A stretch of DNA of 35,990 bases from Planctomycetota bacterium (GTDB taxonomy: Bacteria > Planctomycetota > J058). Positions 19,183 through 26,806 of this stretch are shown piece by piece (the first letter of the stretch is position 1; the number at the start of each line of letters is the position of its first letter). The DNA lies in the NCBI GenBank assembly GCA_019636275.1, contig JAHBXY010000095.1:1-35990 (forward strand), in the 5' to 3' direction. The position numbers were made by a program, and so were the translations under genes. The notes under the pieces are model-generated. The model saw only the letters and a program-made list of their open reading frames with translations. It did no database searches and was not told where the DNA came from.

Positions 19183-21171
19183 CTCTGCGCCGCCGGCGCG
19201 CCGGAGGCGCCCGCGGCGACGCTCGTCGCGCCGCCGGCCCCGGCGCCGGCCCCGGACCCGGCGCAGGCGCCGGTCGAGCCGCGCTGGGACGTGGCCGTCA
19301 GGGACGCGTCGCTCGGCGAGCTTTGCGCGACCCTCGAGCGCGAGGCGGGCGCGCGGATCGACCTGAGCGCCGGCCTGACCGACGTGCTCCTGCGCGAGGG
19401 GCGCTGGCAGGGGCGCACCTGGCGCGAGGTGGTGATCGAGGTCGCGCGCGCGCACGGCCTCGTCGTGCGCGAGGAGCGCGACCGCGTCGGCCTCTCGGGC
19501 CGGCCGGCGGTGTTCGAGCTCGCGCGCTCGACCCTCGAGCGCCGCGCGACGCTGCTGCTCGAGGTGACCCCGCGCTGGCGCCTGAGCGAGCTGCGCAGCG
19601 GGCCGCCCCACGAGGTCGTGGTCGCGCGGGCGGGGCGGGCGGTCGCGCTGCTCGAGGGGCGGAGCGTGCGGGTCCTCGCGCCCGGGCGCGACGCGACGTT
19701 CACCTTCCAGGCGAAGGTCGAGCGCGCGGCGTGGTCGGACGGGGGCGAGCGGCTGGCGCTGCTCGAGGGCGACCGGCTGGCCGTGATCGACCTCGCGCCG
19801 GCGCCGGCCGTGCGCGAGGAGGCGCGGCTCGACGAGCCGGTGACCGCGCTGGCCTGGGGGCCCGATCCGGAGCTCGGGCCGTCGGTCAGCCTGGCGTCGG
19901 GGAGGGCGCGGTCGCGCCTGCTGGCGGAGGTCGACCTCGCGCCCGTCGAGGGCCGCCGGGTCGCGCCGCTGGGCAACGGGCCCGTCCTCCTCGGGGAGCG
20001 GGTGGGCGCGGCGGTCCGGCTGGCGCGGATCGACCTGCCGGCGGTCACGCCTCCCGGGGCGGGCGTGCCGACGGCGGTCGACAAGCCGTGGCGGCAGGCG
20101 CTGCCACCGCCGAGGTGGTCTCGCGAGGTCGAAGGCGACGTGGTCGAGCTCGACCTCCCGCGGGCCCGCGCGCTCGTCGTCTCGCCCGACGGCGCGCGCG
20201 TGCTCGACCTGGCGACCGGCGAGGACGAGGGAGAGCCGGTCCGCCGGCGCGGCCCGGTCTTCACGGCCCACCTGGCCCCCGACGGGGCGCGCCTGGCCTG
20301 GATCGACGACGGCGCGCTCTTCGTGCGGCGCCTCGACGGCGAGGCCGCGGACGCCGCGGTCCTCCTGCCGGGCGCGGCGGGCCCGATCAGCGGCTGCGCC
20401 TGGCGGGGCGACGGGCGCGCGCTGGCCCTGTGGTCGTGGCAGGGCGCGCTGGGGGTCGTCGACGTCGACGCCCTCGACCGCGGCGGCGCCGTCGACGCCT
20501 CGCTGCAGCTGGAGGAGCCCGCCCTCCGACGGGCGGCGTGGGCCGGCGACGCGCTCCTCCTCACGACGGCGACGCAGGAGGTCGCGCGCCGCCCGCAGGT
20601 GCGGGTCTCGCCGGTGGGGACCGGCCTCGACCTGCGCCTCGAGGTCGACTGGGCGCCGCCCGACCCGGGGCCCTCGCGCGCCGACCTGTTCGGCCGACCC
20701 GAGCCCGAGCCGCCGGCGCCGCCGCCCGCGCCCGAGCCCGAGCCCGCCACGCCCGCGCCCGACGACCCGGCGCCGCCGCCCGCGCCCGCGCCGCTCCCGC
20801 CGGCGCTGGCGCACGTGCGCCCGGGCCAGCGCTACACGTTCCGCGGCCACGCCGGCGACGTGCGCACGTGGGACGTCGTCGACGTCACGCCCGAGGGCGT
20901 CGTCTACACCGAGGCGGTCACCTTGCGCGGGGCGCGCATGGGGGAGCCGCGGCGCGAGACGTGGCGGCTGCAGCGGCCGGCGCGCACGGAGGCGGGCCCG
21001 GCGCGGCGCGAGGCGCGCACGATCGGCGGCGTGACCTTCGAGTGCCTCGTCGTCGAGGTCGCCGGCACGACGCGCTGGATCGCTGTGCAGGGCGCGTGGG
21101 CCGCGTTCCCGGGCGAGGTACGCTACGTGCGCGACGGGGCGGTCATGCTGGAGCTCGTCGACGTCCGTTGA
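19183..21171 (+). CDS. Extracytoplasmic part of the anti-sigma protein: STN-like domain and probable propeller
   Basis: The frame from 19183 encodes 662 residues that continue the membrane protein before it. After a Pro/Ala linker comes an STN-like domain (about residues 36-115): WDVAVRDASLGELCATLERE, then GARIDLSAGLTDVLL, then WREVVIEVARAHGLVV. These are the two alternating helix/strand units typical of secretin and TonB short N-termini. About 350 residues of repeated beta-strand segments follow (RAAWSDGGERLALLEGDRLA, CAWRGDGRALALWSWQ), consistent with a WD40/TolB-like propeller. A run of Pro-Glu-Pro-Ala (PEPEPPAPPPAPEPEP) then leads to a C-terminal beta domain ending at 21171. It could sense envelope signals and release the sigma factor. 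A lone GTG at 19291 is the only later start candidate. Confidence 0.8.
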   Translation, partial: LCAAGAPEAPAATLVAPPAPAPAPDPAQAPVEPRWDVAVRDASLGELCATLEREAGARIDLSAGLTDVLLREGRWQGRTWREVVIEVARAHGLVVREERDRVGLSGRPAVFELARSTLERRATLLLEVTPRWRLSELRSGPPHEVVVARAGRAVALLEGRSVRVLAPGRDATFTFQAKVERAAWSDGGERLALLEGDRLAVIDLAPAPAVREEARLDEPVTALAWGPDPELGPSVSLASGRARSRLLAEVDLAPVEGRRVAPLGNGPVLLGERVGAAVRLARIDLPAVTPPGAGVPTAVDKPWRQALPPPRWSREVEGDVVELDLPRARALVVSPDGARVLDLATGEDEGEPVRRRGPVFTAHLAPDGARLAWIDDGALFVRRLDGEAADAAVLLPGAAGPISGCAWRGDGRALALWSWQGALGVVDVDALDRGGAVDASLQLEEPALRRAAWAGDALLLTTATQEVARRPQVRVSPVGTGLDLRLEVDWAPPDPGPSRADLFGRPEPEPPAPPPAPEPEPATPAPDDPAPPPAPAPLPPALAHVRPGQRYTFRGHAGDVRTWDVVDVTPEGVVYTEAVTLRGARMGEPRRETWRLQRPARTEAGPARREARTIGGVTFECLVVEVAGTTRWIAVQGAWAAFPGEVRYVRDGAVMLELVDVR

Positions 21172-21174
21172 GAG

Positions 21175-21615
21175 TCACGACAGCCGGCTCTTGACGATCA
21201 CCCACACCGCCCCGAACACGAGCGCCGCGCCAAGCCCGGCGCCGGCCGCCGGGGCCCACGCGGGCGCGTCCGCGAGGTCGGCGAGCAGGCGCAGGAGCAA
21301 CCAGCGCAGGTAGCCGCCGGCGACCAGGGCGGCGACGACCGCCGCGAGCAGCGGCCACCAGCCCGGCTCCGGCAGGGGCGGCGGCGGCGGCGCCGCCGCC
21401 GCGGCCTTCGACTCGCCTTTCGCCTCGCCCGGGGCCGGGGGCACCGGCGTGCCGATCGGCCGGCCGCGCCCCGAGCGCCGCGCGTGCTCGGCGTCGTTGC
21501 ACGCCGTGCAGCACACGGCGCCGTCGCGCTCCGTCCGGTGGGCGCCGCAGAAGGTGTGGCCGCAGAACAGGCACACCTGGAGGGCGCTCTCGACCGCGCA
21601 GGCCTTGCACGTCAC
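21175..21615 (-). CDS. Zinc-finger (B-box-like) membrane protein (146 aa)
   Basis: The GTG at 21615 starts TCKACAVESALQVCLFCGH, then FCGAHRTERDGAVCCTACND. Eight cysteines and interspersed histidines make a compact double zinc-binding site resembling B-box/DnaJ-type fingers. A proline/alanine linker follows, then two membrane helices (WWPLLAAVVAALVAGGYL and AAGAGLGAALVFGAVWVIV). The zinc domain is probably cytoplasmic. Its stop lies 3 bases from the stop of the convergent anti-sigma gene, and the YfhO-like gene lies just upstream. Function unknown. Confidence 0.8.
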   Translation of the reverse strand: MTCKACAVESALQVCLFCGHTFCGAHRTERDGAVCCTACNDAEHARRSGRGRPIGTPVPPAPGEAKGESKAAAAAPPPPPLPEPGWWPLLAAVVAALVAGGYLRWLLLRLLADLADAPAWAPAAGAGLGAALVFGAVWVIVKSRLS

Positions 21616-21633
21616 GCCCCGAGCATACCGGCG

Positions 21634-23157
21634 TCAGCGGCGGCGGAGGAGGAGCGCGAGCCCGACCAGGCCGAGGGCGCTCAGCGCCGCGCCGGCGGCG
21701 AGGCCGGGCGTGCGGTACTCGAGCACGACCCGGTGCCGCCCGGCGGGGACGGGCACGCTCATGAAGGCCGTGCGCGCCGGCTCGACCGGCAGCGCCTGGC
21801 CGCCGGCCAGCCGCGCGCGCCAGCCCGTGAAGTGGCCCTCGGCCACGTAGAGCCGGCCGGGCGTCTCGAGGTCGACCACGACGTCGAGGCGCGCGGCCGC
21901 GCGCGCGAGCGGGCGCACCTCGCCCTTGCCCTCGACCAGGCGGACGCGCGGCGGGACCTCGCGGTGGACGAGGCGGCCGTCGCGCAGGAGGGCGTGGGCG
22001 ACGCAGGCGTCGTCGGCCAGGCGCGCGAGGTCGAGGTCGACGACCTCGCCCTCCTCGTCGCGGACGACCGACTCGAGCACGTAGGGGCGCAGGCGCCGGT
22101 TGATGATCGGCCCGTAGGCGGCGAACGCCTCGATCCCCCAGCGCCCGGGCAGGTCCTCCTGCAGGCCCTCGATGTGCCCGAGGCGCACGGCGGCCATCCG
22201 CTCGGTCGCGTCGCGCGCGCGCGCCAGCGCGTCGCCCGCGGGCGCGGCGGGGCGGAGGCGCACGAAGCGGCCGGGCTCGTCGCGCCCGGCGTCGGCCTCG
22301 CGCACGCGCCGGGCGACGTCGGGCGGCGCGTCGACGGCGGCGCGCGGGAGGGTGAACAGGACCGTGCCGTCGGCGAGCGGCGTCGACGCGAGCAGCGCCG
22401 CCGCGACGGCGAACGCGGGCGTCCGCGCCCGCCGCGGCACGGCGCGGAGGCCCGCGGCCGCGAGGGCCGGCAGGACGACGGCGACGAGGAGGATCCCCTT
22501 CTCGGGGTAGCGCCAGTCGCCGAACAGCGGCAGGGCGCGCAGGGCGGCGAACAGCGGCGTGTAGCCGCCCAGGGCGATCACCGTCCACAGGGCGCAGGCG
22601 AGGCCCAGGGCCAGCGCGGCGCGCCCGCGCGCCAGGAAGGCCAGGAGGACGACGGGCAGCCCGAGGTGCACCGACGGATGCAGCGGCGCGCCGAAGGCCC
22701 CGAAGCTGCGCTCGACGAGGCGGCGCACGACGTCGCTCGTCTGCGGCGTGAGGCCCGGGATGACGGTCTCGAGCAGGCGCAGCGGGTGCATGGACCACTG
22801 CGCCGCCTCGCGCAGGTCGATCCCCTCGGCGCGGGCGGTCTCGGGCAGGAACAGCGCGAACGGCACGAGGTGCGCCCCGGCGAGCGCCACCCCCAGCGCG
22901 GTCGCGAGGCCCGCCCGTGCGGCCGCCCCGGGGAGGAGGTGCCAGCGGCCTCGCGCCAGGGCCACGAGGGCCACGGCGGCGCCGGGCGCGAAGAGGACGA
23001 GCACCGGCGCGCCGCCGGCGAGCGCCGTCATGCCGACGGCCACGGCGGCGAGCGCGGCCGCGCGCGGGCGCCAGCCGGCGGAGAGGTCGACGAACGCAGC
23101 CAGGAGCCACGGCGTCCACGCGGCGCCGGCGAGGAGGTTGGGCGTGGCAGGCGGGAG
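21634..23157 (-). CDS. YfhO-like polytopic membrane protein, C-terminal part
   Basis: The 508-codon frame encodes many membrane helices (LLAGAAWTPWLLAAFVDL, AALAAVAVGMTALAGGA, VVLLAFLARGRAALALGLAC) and an extracytoplasmic domain (about residues 330-470) before the last helix. The pattern LPPATPNLLAGAAWTPW and the C-terminal GWRARLAGGQALPVEPA, AFMSVPVPAGRHRVVLEYR match the YfhO family. That family is linked to lipoteichoic-acid or cell-surface glycan glycosylation in other bacteria. The beginning lies in other frames upstream (see 23181-23603): the reading frame changes twice between 23180 and 23157. The whole protein would be about 655 residues. Confidence 0.8.
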   Translation of the reverse strand, partial: LPPATPNLLAGAAWTPWLLAAFVDLSAGWRPRAAALAAVAVGMTALAGGAPVLVLFAPGAAVALVALARGRWHLLPGAAARAGLATALGVALAGAHLVPFALFLPETARAEGIDLREAAQWSMHPLRLLETVIPGLTPQTSDVVRRLVERSFGAFGAPLHPSVHLGLPVVLLAFLARGRAALALGLACALWTVIALGGYTPLFAALRALPLFGDWRYPEKGILLVAVVLPALAAAGLRAVPRRARTPAFAVAAALLASTPLADGTVLFTLPRAAVDAPPDVARRVREADAGRDEPGRFVRLRPAAPAGDALARARDATERMAAVRLGHIEGLQEDLPGRWGIEAFAAYGPIINRRLRPYVLESVVRDEEGEVVDLDLARLADDACVAHALLRDGRLVHREVPPRVRLVEGKGEVRPLARAAARLDVVVDLETPGRLYVAEGHFTGWRARLAGGQALPVEPARTAFMSVPVPAGRHRVVLEYRTPGLAAGAALSALGLVGLALLLRRR

Positions 23158-23180
23158 AGGTGACCGGGCCCGCGAGCGCG

Positions 23181-23603
23181 GTCGGCGGCGGCGGCGCGCG
23201 GCGACGCGCCCAGGCGGCGCGCCAGGTGCGCGGCGCCGGCGCCGGCCAGGGCCGCGTGCAGGGGGAACCACAGCGCCCAGCCCAGGTCGAACGGCAGGGC
23301 CGCGCGCAGGAGCGCGGGCGGGTAGAGGACCTGCGCCAGCGGGTCGGGGACCGTCGGCGTGCCGCACCCGCGGTAGGGGTCGCGCTCGGGCAGGCGCCCC
23401 TCGCGCCAGGCCTCGGCCACGCGCCGGTGGAGCGGCTCGAACAGGACGAGCAGGTCGCGGCCGGCGAGCCGGCGCTCCGGGTGGAGCGCCGGCGCGTAGG
23501 CGGCCAGCGCCAGGACCAGCGCCACCGCCGCGGGCCCCCAGCGCGCGAGCGTCGCCCGCCCGCGCGCGCGCTCGAAGAAGGTGAGGGCGCCGCCGTCCGA
23601 CAT
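23181..23603 (-). CDS. YfhO-like membrane protein, N-terminal part
   Basis: From the ATG at 23603 (or 23612, MRPMSD), the product has a membrane helix (WGPAAVALVLALAAYAPAL) and then GRDLLVLFEPLHRRVAEAWR and GTPTVPDPLAQVLYPPALL, the usual YfhO N-terminal signature. A second membrane segment follows (LWFPLHAALAGAGAAHL). After GASPRAAAAD the natural text continues in another frame (ALAGPVTS) and then in a third (LPPATPNLLAG), which needs an extra-base correction at about 23180 and again at about 23158. The start overlaps a 15-bp palindrome (23606-23620). Confidence 0.75.
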
Positions 23604-23605
23604 GG

Positions 23606-23620
23606 GGCGCATTATGCGCC
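23606..23620. promoter_or_regulatory. Perfect palindrome GGCGCAT-T-ATGCGCC at the YfhO-like gene start
   Basis: A 7-bp perfect inverted repeat with one central base. It contains a CATAAT that could be the -10 box on the minus strand, just upstream of the ATG at 23603. It may be a repressor site; this is inferred. Confidence 0.4.
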
Positions 23621-23780
23621 GGCGGCGCGGGGAGGCGGGCGGCGAGTCCGGCCTTCACGGCTCTCCAGTCGACCGAGTCGACGTCCCGGACCCGCTCCCC
23701 CGCTCCCGACCGTCTCGGTGGTGTCCCCGCGCCTCGGCGAGGGCACCGCGCCGGTTTGCCGTTGACAGCGCCCGCGGCGA

Positions 23781-23802
23781 TATGTCACTACTTGGCGACA
23801 TG
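23781..23802. promoter_or_regulatory. Candidate ArsR-family operator overlapping the arsR-like start codons
   Basis: TATGTCACTACTTGGCGACATG is an imperfect inverted repeat with arms TATGTCxCxA / TxGxGACATG. Each arm contains one of the two possible ATG starts (23782 and 23800). A perfect -35 (TTGACA, 23762-23767) lies just upstream. An ArsR repressor bound here would block its own promoter and start. Confidence 0.5.
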
Positions 23803-24339
23803 TCAGCCCGGCCGGACGACGACGCGGTCTGGCGCGCGCTCGGGGACGCGACCCGCCGCGCGCTGCTCGACCATCTGGCCGACGGCCCGCGCACCACGGG
23901 CGAGCTCGTGGCCCGCTTCCCCGGCCTCTGCCGCACCGCCGTCATGAAGCACCTCGACGTGCTGGTCGCGGCCGGCCTCGTCCTCGTGCGCCGGCGAGGG
24001 CGGGAGCGCTGGAACTTCATCCACGCGGTGCCGATCCAGCGCGTCTGCGAGCGCTGGATCCACCGTCACGTCGGCGCGACCGCCAGCGCGCTGTTGCGCC
24101 TCGAGGCCCACCTCGAGCACGAAGGAGGACCGACATGCCCGCCCGCTCCACGACCGCGAAGAAGAAGAAGTCCGGCGGACGCGCCCGACGCGCCCCCGCC
24201 CGACCCCGCCCCGCCCGCACGACGGCGGCGGGGGTCCTCCGCTACGAGCTCGAGCTCCCGCTCGCGGCGCCCCGGGCGCGCGTCTGGGAGGCGCTCACGG
24301 CGGAGACGGACGCCTGGTGGCTCCCGAGCTTCCGGATGA
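23800..24339 (+). CDS. ArsR-family transcriptional regulator
   Basis: From ATG 23800 the first 105 residues match a winged-helix ArsR-type repressor: VWRALGDATRRALLDHLADG, TTGELVARFPGLCRTAVMKH, then the wing VLVRRRGRERWNF. Metal-binding cysteines of classical ArsR are absent. This is the type that regulates a neighbouring SRPBCC gene. After LEHEGGP the frame stays open for a further 65 Arg/Pro/Ser-rich residues and overlaps the next gene by 205 bases. The conserved part ends exactly where that next gene's ribosome-binding site lies, so the tail may be a chance read-through of a lost stop. The start is ambiguous with ATG 23782; neither has a Shine-Dalgarno, so a leaderless message is possible. 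Confidence 0.82.
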   Translation: MSARPDDDAVWRALGDATRRALLDHLADGPRTTGELVARFPGLCRTAVMKHLDVLVAAGLVLVRRRGRERWNFIHAVPIQRVCERWIHRHVGATASALLRLEAHLEHEGGPTCPPAPRPRRRRSPADAPDAPPPDPAPPARRRRGSSATSSSSRSRRPGRASGRRSRRRRTPGGSRASG

Positions 24340-24668
24340 TGGGCGAGGGCTCGCGCGTGCGCTTCGAGGCGCGCGCGGGCGGGACCCTCGTCGAGGAGCG
24401 GCCTGATGGCGGCAGCCTCCTCTGGTACCAGGTGCTGATGTGCGTCCCCGGGTCGGCGCTCCACCTCGTCGGCCACCTCGGCCCCGACTTCGGCGGACCG
24501 GCGACGACCCTGCTCACCTTGACGCTCGTCGACGCGGGCCGCGGCTGCACGCTGCGGGTGACCGACGCCCTCCACGGCGCCGTGGGACGGGACCTGGCCA
24601 GCTCGCTCGAGAGCGGCTGGCGGCAGCTCTTCGGGGACGGGCTGCGGCGGTTCGTCGAGGGCCGCTGA
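24135..24668 (+). CDS. SRPBCC (AHSA1-like) domain protein with basic N-terminal tail (177 aa)
   Basis: The ATG at 24135 follows GAAGGAGG. After a 32-residue Lys/Arg/Pro-rich tail (TAKKKKSGGRARR...) comes a complete START-like fold: LELPLAAPRARVWEALTAET, DAWWLPSF, then beta strands and a final helix (SSLESGWRQLFGDGLRRFVE). The family binds hydrophobic ligands in a deep pocket or assists Hsp90. Pairing with an ArsR regulator is common and suggests ligand-responsive control. The basic tail is unusual and may bind nucleic acid or membranes. The ligand is unknown. Confidence 0.85.
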   Translation: MPARSTTAKKKKSGGRARRAPARPRPARTTAAGVLRYELELPLAAPRARVWEALTAETDAWWLPSFRMMGEGSRVRFEARAGGTLVEERPDGGSLLWYQVLMCVPGSALHLVGHLGPDFGGPATTLLTLTLVDAGRGCTLRVTDALHGAVGRDLASSLESGWRQLFGDGLRRFVEGR

Positions 24669-24712
24669 GCGGCACCGCGGCCTGTCGGTGTGTTCGTGTA
24701 TCGTTCGTGTCC

Positions 24713-25603
24713 ATGGCCTACGACCACGACATGCACGAGCTGGCCACCCGCTTCCCCGGGGCCGTGCTGACGCTGCTGGGTCACGCGCCGCGAGGGCCTT
24801 ACGTCGTCGAGGGGATCGACGTGAAGCGCTCCGAGCGCCGGATCGACCTGGTGTTCAGCCCGCGCGACCCGGACGACCCGACGATCTACGTCGAGTGGCA
24901 GGCCTATCCGTCGCCCGACGTCGAGCAGCGCATGCTGGCCGAGGTCGCCGACCACTGCCTGCAGACGGGGCGGCGCGAGCCGGTCGACGTGGCGATCGTC
25001 TACACCGACGAAGGGGTGCGAGCGAAGGCGCTCCCGGCGGACGTCGTCTGCCGCGGCCGCGCCGCGATCACCTTCACGCCGCGGCGGGTGGTCCTCACGG
25101 AGCTCTCCCCCGACCTGCTCCTCTCCGCGGGCGGCCCGGCCCTCGTCGCCCTGCCGCTCGTCGGGCCGGAGGAGCGGGTCCGCGCGAGCGCCCGCGAGTG
25201 GCTCGGGCTCGCGTGCGCGCAGGCCCGGGACCGGCGGGAGGCGGAGGACCGCAGGGAGCTGTTCCTCAAGTTCCTCACGTGGCGCCTGGGTACAATCGAT
25301 ATCGATACGTTGACCGGACTGGAGGGCGTCGTGGAAGAGACCGCGACCGGGCAGGCGCTGCTCGCCAAGGGCGAGGCGCGGGGCGAGGCGCGCGGCGAGG
25401 CGAGGGGCGAGGCGAGGGGCGAGGCGAAGGGGCGACTGGCAGAGTGCCGGCGCGCGATCACCCTCGTCGTCACGAGCCGCTTCGGCGCCGCGCCCGACTG
25501 GCTCGCCGAGCGGCTCGACGCCGAGTCGGACCTGGCGCGGCTGGAGGCGCTCCTCCAGGCGGCCGCGAAGGTCGAGCGGGTGACCGACCTGCCGAACGGC
25601 TGA
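24713..25603 (+). CDS. PD-(D/E)XK nuclease-like protein, Rpn/DUF2887 type (296 aa)
   Basis: The ATG at 24713 begins an N-terminal PD-(D/E)XK-type core: GIDVKRSERRIDLVF (acidic D), then YVEWQAYPSPDVEQRMLAEV, the E-x-Q pair typical of the family once annotated as putative transposases (Rpn). About 150 residues on, five GEAR/GEAK tetrapeptides form a flexible spacer, encoded by a 12-bp repeat, followed by a helical C-terminus (LARLEALLQAAAKVE). Rpn-like proteins have DNA-nicking activity that promotes recombination in E. coli. Here catalysis is inferred from family motifs only. No ribosome-binding site precedes the ATG; TATCGT at 24699-24704 would give a near-leaderless message. Confidence 0.75.
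   Translation: MAYDHDMHELATRFPGAVLTLLGHAPRGPYVVEGIDVKRSERRIDLVFSPRDPDDPTIYVEWQAYPSPDVEQRMLAEVADHCLQTGRREPVDVAIVYTDEGVRAKALPADVVCRGRAAITFTPRRVVLTELSPDLLLSAGGPALVALPLVGPEERVRASAREWLGLACAQARDRREAEDRRELFLKFLTWRLGTIDIDTLTGLEGVVEETATGQALLAKGEARGEARGEARGEARGEAKGRLAECRRAITLVVTSRFGAAPDWLAERLDAESDLARLEALLQAAAKVERVTDLPNG
25370..25429 (+). repeat. Five 12-bp tandem repeats encoding GEA(R/K)
   Basis: GGCGAGGCGCGG-type units repeat five times in frame. Because the unit is a multiple of three, changes in copy number would lengthen the spacer without breaking the gene. Confidence 0.85.
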
Positions 25604-25713
25604 GCTCACCTGCCCGGCGGGCCCGCGACGACCTGCAGCTCGAGCCGCGCGTGGCGCCGGGCCTCGAGGGCCTCGCGCGCCCCCGGCCGCGCCGGATCAG
25701 CCCACGGGCAGCG

Positions 25714-26730
25714 TCACCGACCACCGCCGGCCTTCGGGCAGCGGATCGGTGACCGCTCGCAGACGCCCTGGTCCAGCGCGCGCACGAGGCGCCCCACCCG
25801 CTCCTGATGCCCGAGGCCGCCCTTGAGGAGGAGCAGGCCGCCGTGCAGCTCGACCACGCAGTCCGAGTCCTCGCCCAGCTTCTCTTCGATGATCTCGACG
25901 AGCTTGTCGGCGTCGAGCCCGCACCCGCTCTCGTCCTCGTCCGCGAAGGTCAGCACGCCGCTGCCGCCTCCTCCTCCGCCACCGAGGGCGAGGTTCAGGC
26001 TGATCTCCGGGGCCGGGAAGTCGGGCACGTGCGCGAGGATGCCGCTCACGTCGAGCGCCACCCGCAGCCACCGCGCGTTGTCGACGCGCACGGAGAGGAG
26101 GCGGTCGCCCACGAGCGCCGACAGGCGCGCGCGAGCGAGCTGCTCGGCTTCCTCCCTCGCCGAGCGCGCGCCCACGAGCGCCGCGAGCAGGCGGGCGGTC
26201 GTCACCTGCTGCGCGAGGGTGCCGCGGACGAGGAGCACGCCGCCCGCGACCTCGCTCGCGTGGTCGCTGTCCTCGCCGAGCTTCTCGTCGACGATGTCGC
26301 ACAGCTTCTCGGGGTCCAGGAGCGTCGGGCCGCGCTCGTCGCCGAACGACGGCGAGGGCGCCGGGAACTCGACCCGGATCGCGTCCACGTCGTAGGCCAC
26401 GAGCAGCCGCGAACCCTCGGCCCGCACGGTCAGCACCCGCTCGCCGGCGAGCGCGACCAGCCGCACGCGCGCGGCGTCCGCGACGTGGGCCGCGCGGTCG
26501 ACGTCGAGCGCCCGCTCCGTCCGCGGCGGCGACGCCTCGCGCGTCGCCCGGCCCCCGGCGAAGGCGCTGCCGGCCGCGAGCGCCAGGGCGAGGCCGATCG
26601 CCTGTCGACGCCGTCGGTGCCGGCTCGGCAGCGGACTCGACCAGGGCGGCGCGTCCACCACCGGCGCGCCGACGGCGACGCCCCCCTTCTCCGCCCCGTC
26701 CGTGTCGGTCCCAGGATGCGCTCGGCTCAT
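25714..26730 (-). CDS. Membrane protein with a duplicated YDVRDL-like/secretin-N-like domain (338 aa)
   Basis: The ATG at 26730 has a GAGGGCGAGG region upstream; a GTG at 26790 would extend it by 20 residues. A short cytoplasmic head is followed by one membrane helix (QAIGLALALAAGSAFAGG). Two copies of a roughly 100-residue unit come next. Copy one has LLVAYDVDAIRVEFPAPSP, then CDIVDEKLGEDSD and GGVLLVRGTLAQQVTTARLL. Copy two has LRVALDVSGILAHVPDFPAP, then VEIIEEKLGEDSD and GGLLLLKGGLGHQERVGRLV. The units resemble the YDVRDL...FPAP region of planctomycete proteins related to secretin N domains. A seven-glycine run sits in copy two. The frame may shift near 25760, since the other frame (RAVTDPLPEGRRWSVTLPVG) looks more natural than the last residues given here. 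Confidence 0.75.
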   Translation of the reverse strand: MSRAHPGTDTDGAEKGGVAVGAPVVDAPPWSSPLPSRHRRRRQAIGLALALAAGSAFAGGRATREASPPRTERALDVDRAAHVADAARVRLVALAGERVLTVRAEGSRLLVAYDVDAIRVEFPAPSPSFGDERGPTLLDPEKLCDIVDEKLGEDSDHASEVAGGVLLVRGTLAQQVTTARLLAALVGARSAREEAEQLARARLSALVGDRLLSVRVDNARWLRVALDVSGILAHVPDFPAPEISLNLALGGGGGGGSGVLTFADEDESGCGLDADKLVEIIEEKLGEDSDCVVELHGGLLLLKGGLGHQERVGRLVRALDQGVCERSPIRCPKAGGGR

Positions 26731-26806
26731 GCCACGAGCCTCGCCCTCGCCCGTCACGGGCCGGTCGGTCGTCCGTCCGCCCGTCGTCACCCTGGGCGAC
26801 GGCGCG

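Noticed and set aside
25370..25429. Short tandem repeat as CRISPR or IS end
   Set aside because: It is a 12-bp in-frame coding repeat (GEAR), a known feature of Rpn-like proteins.
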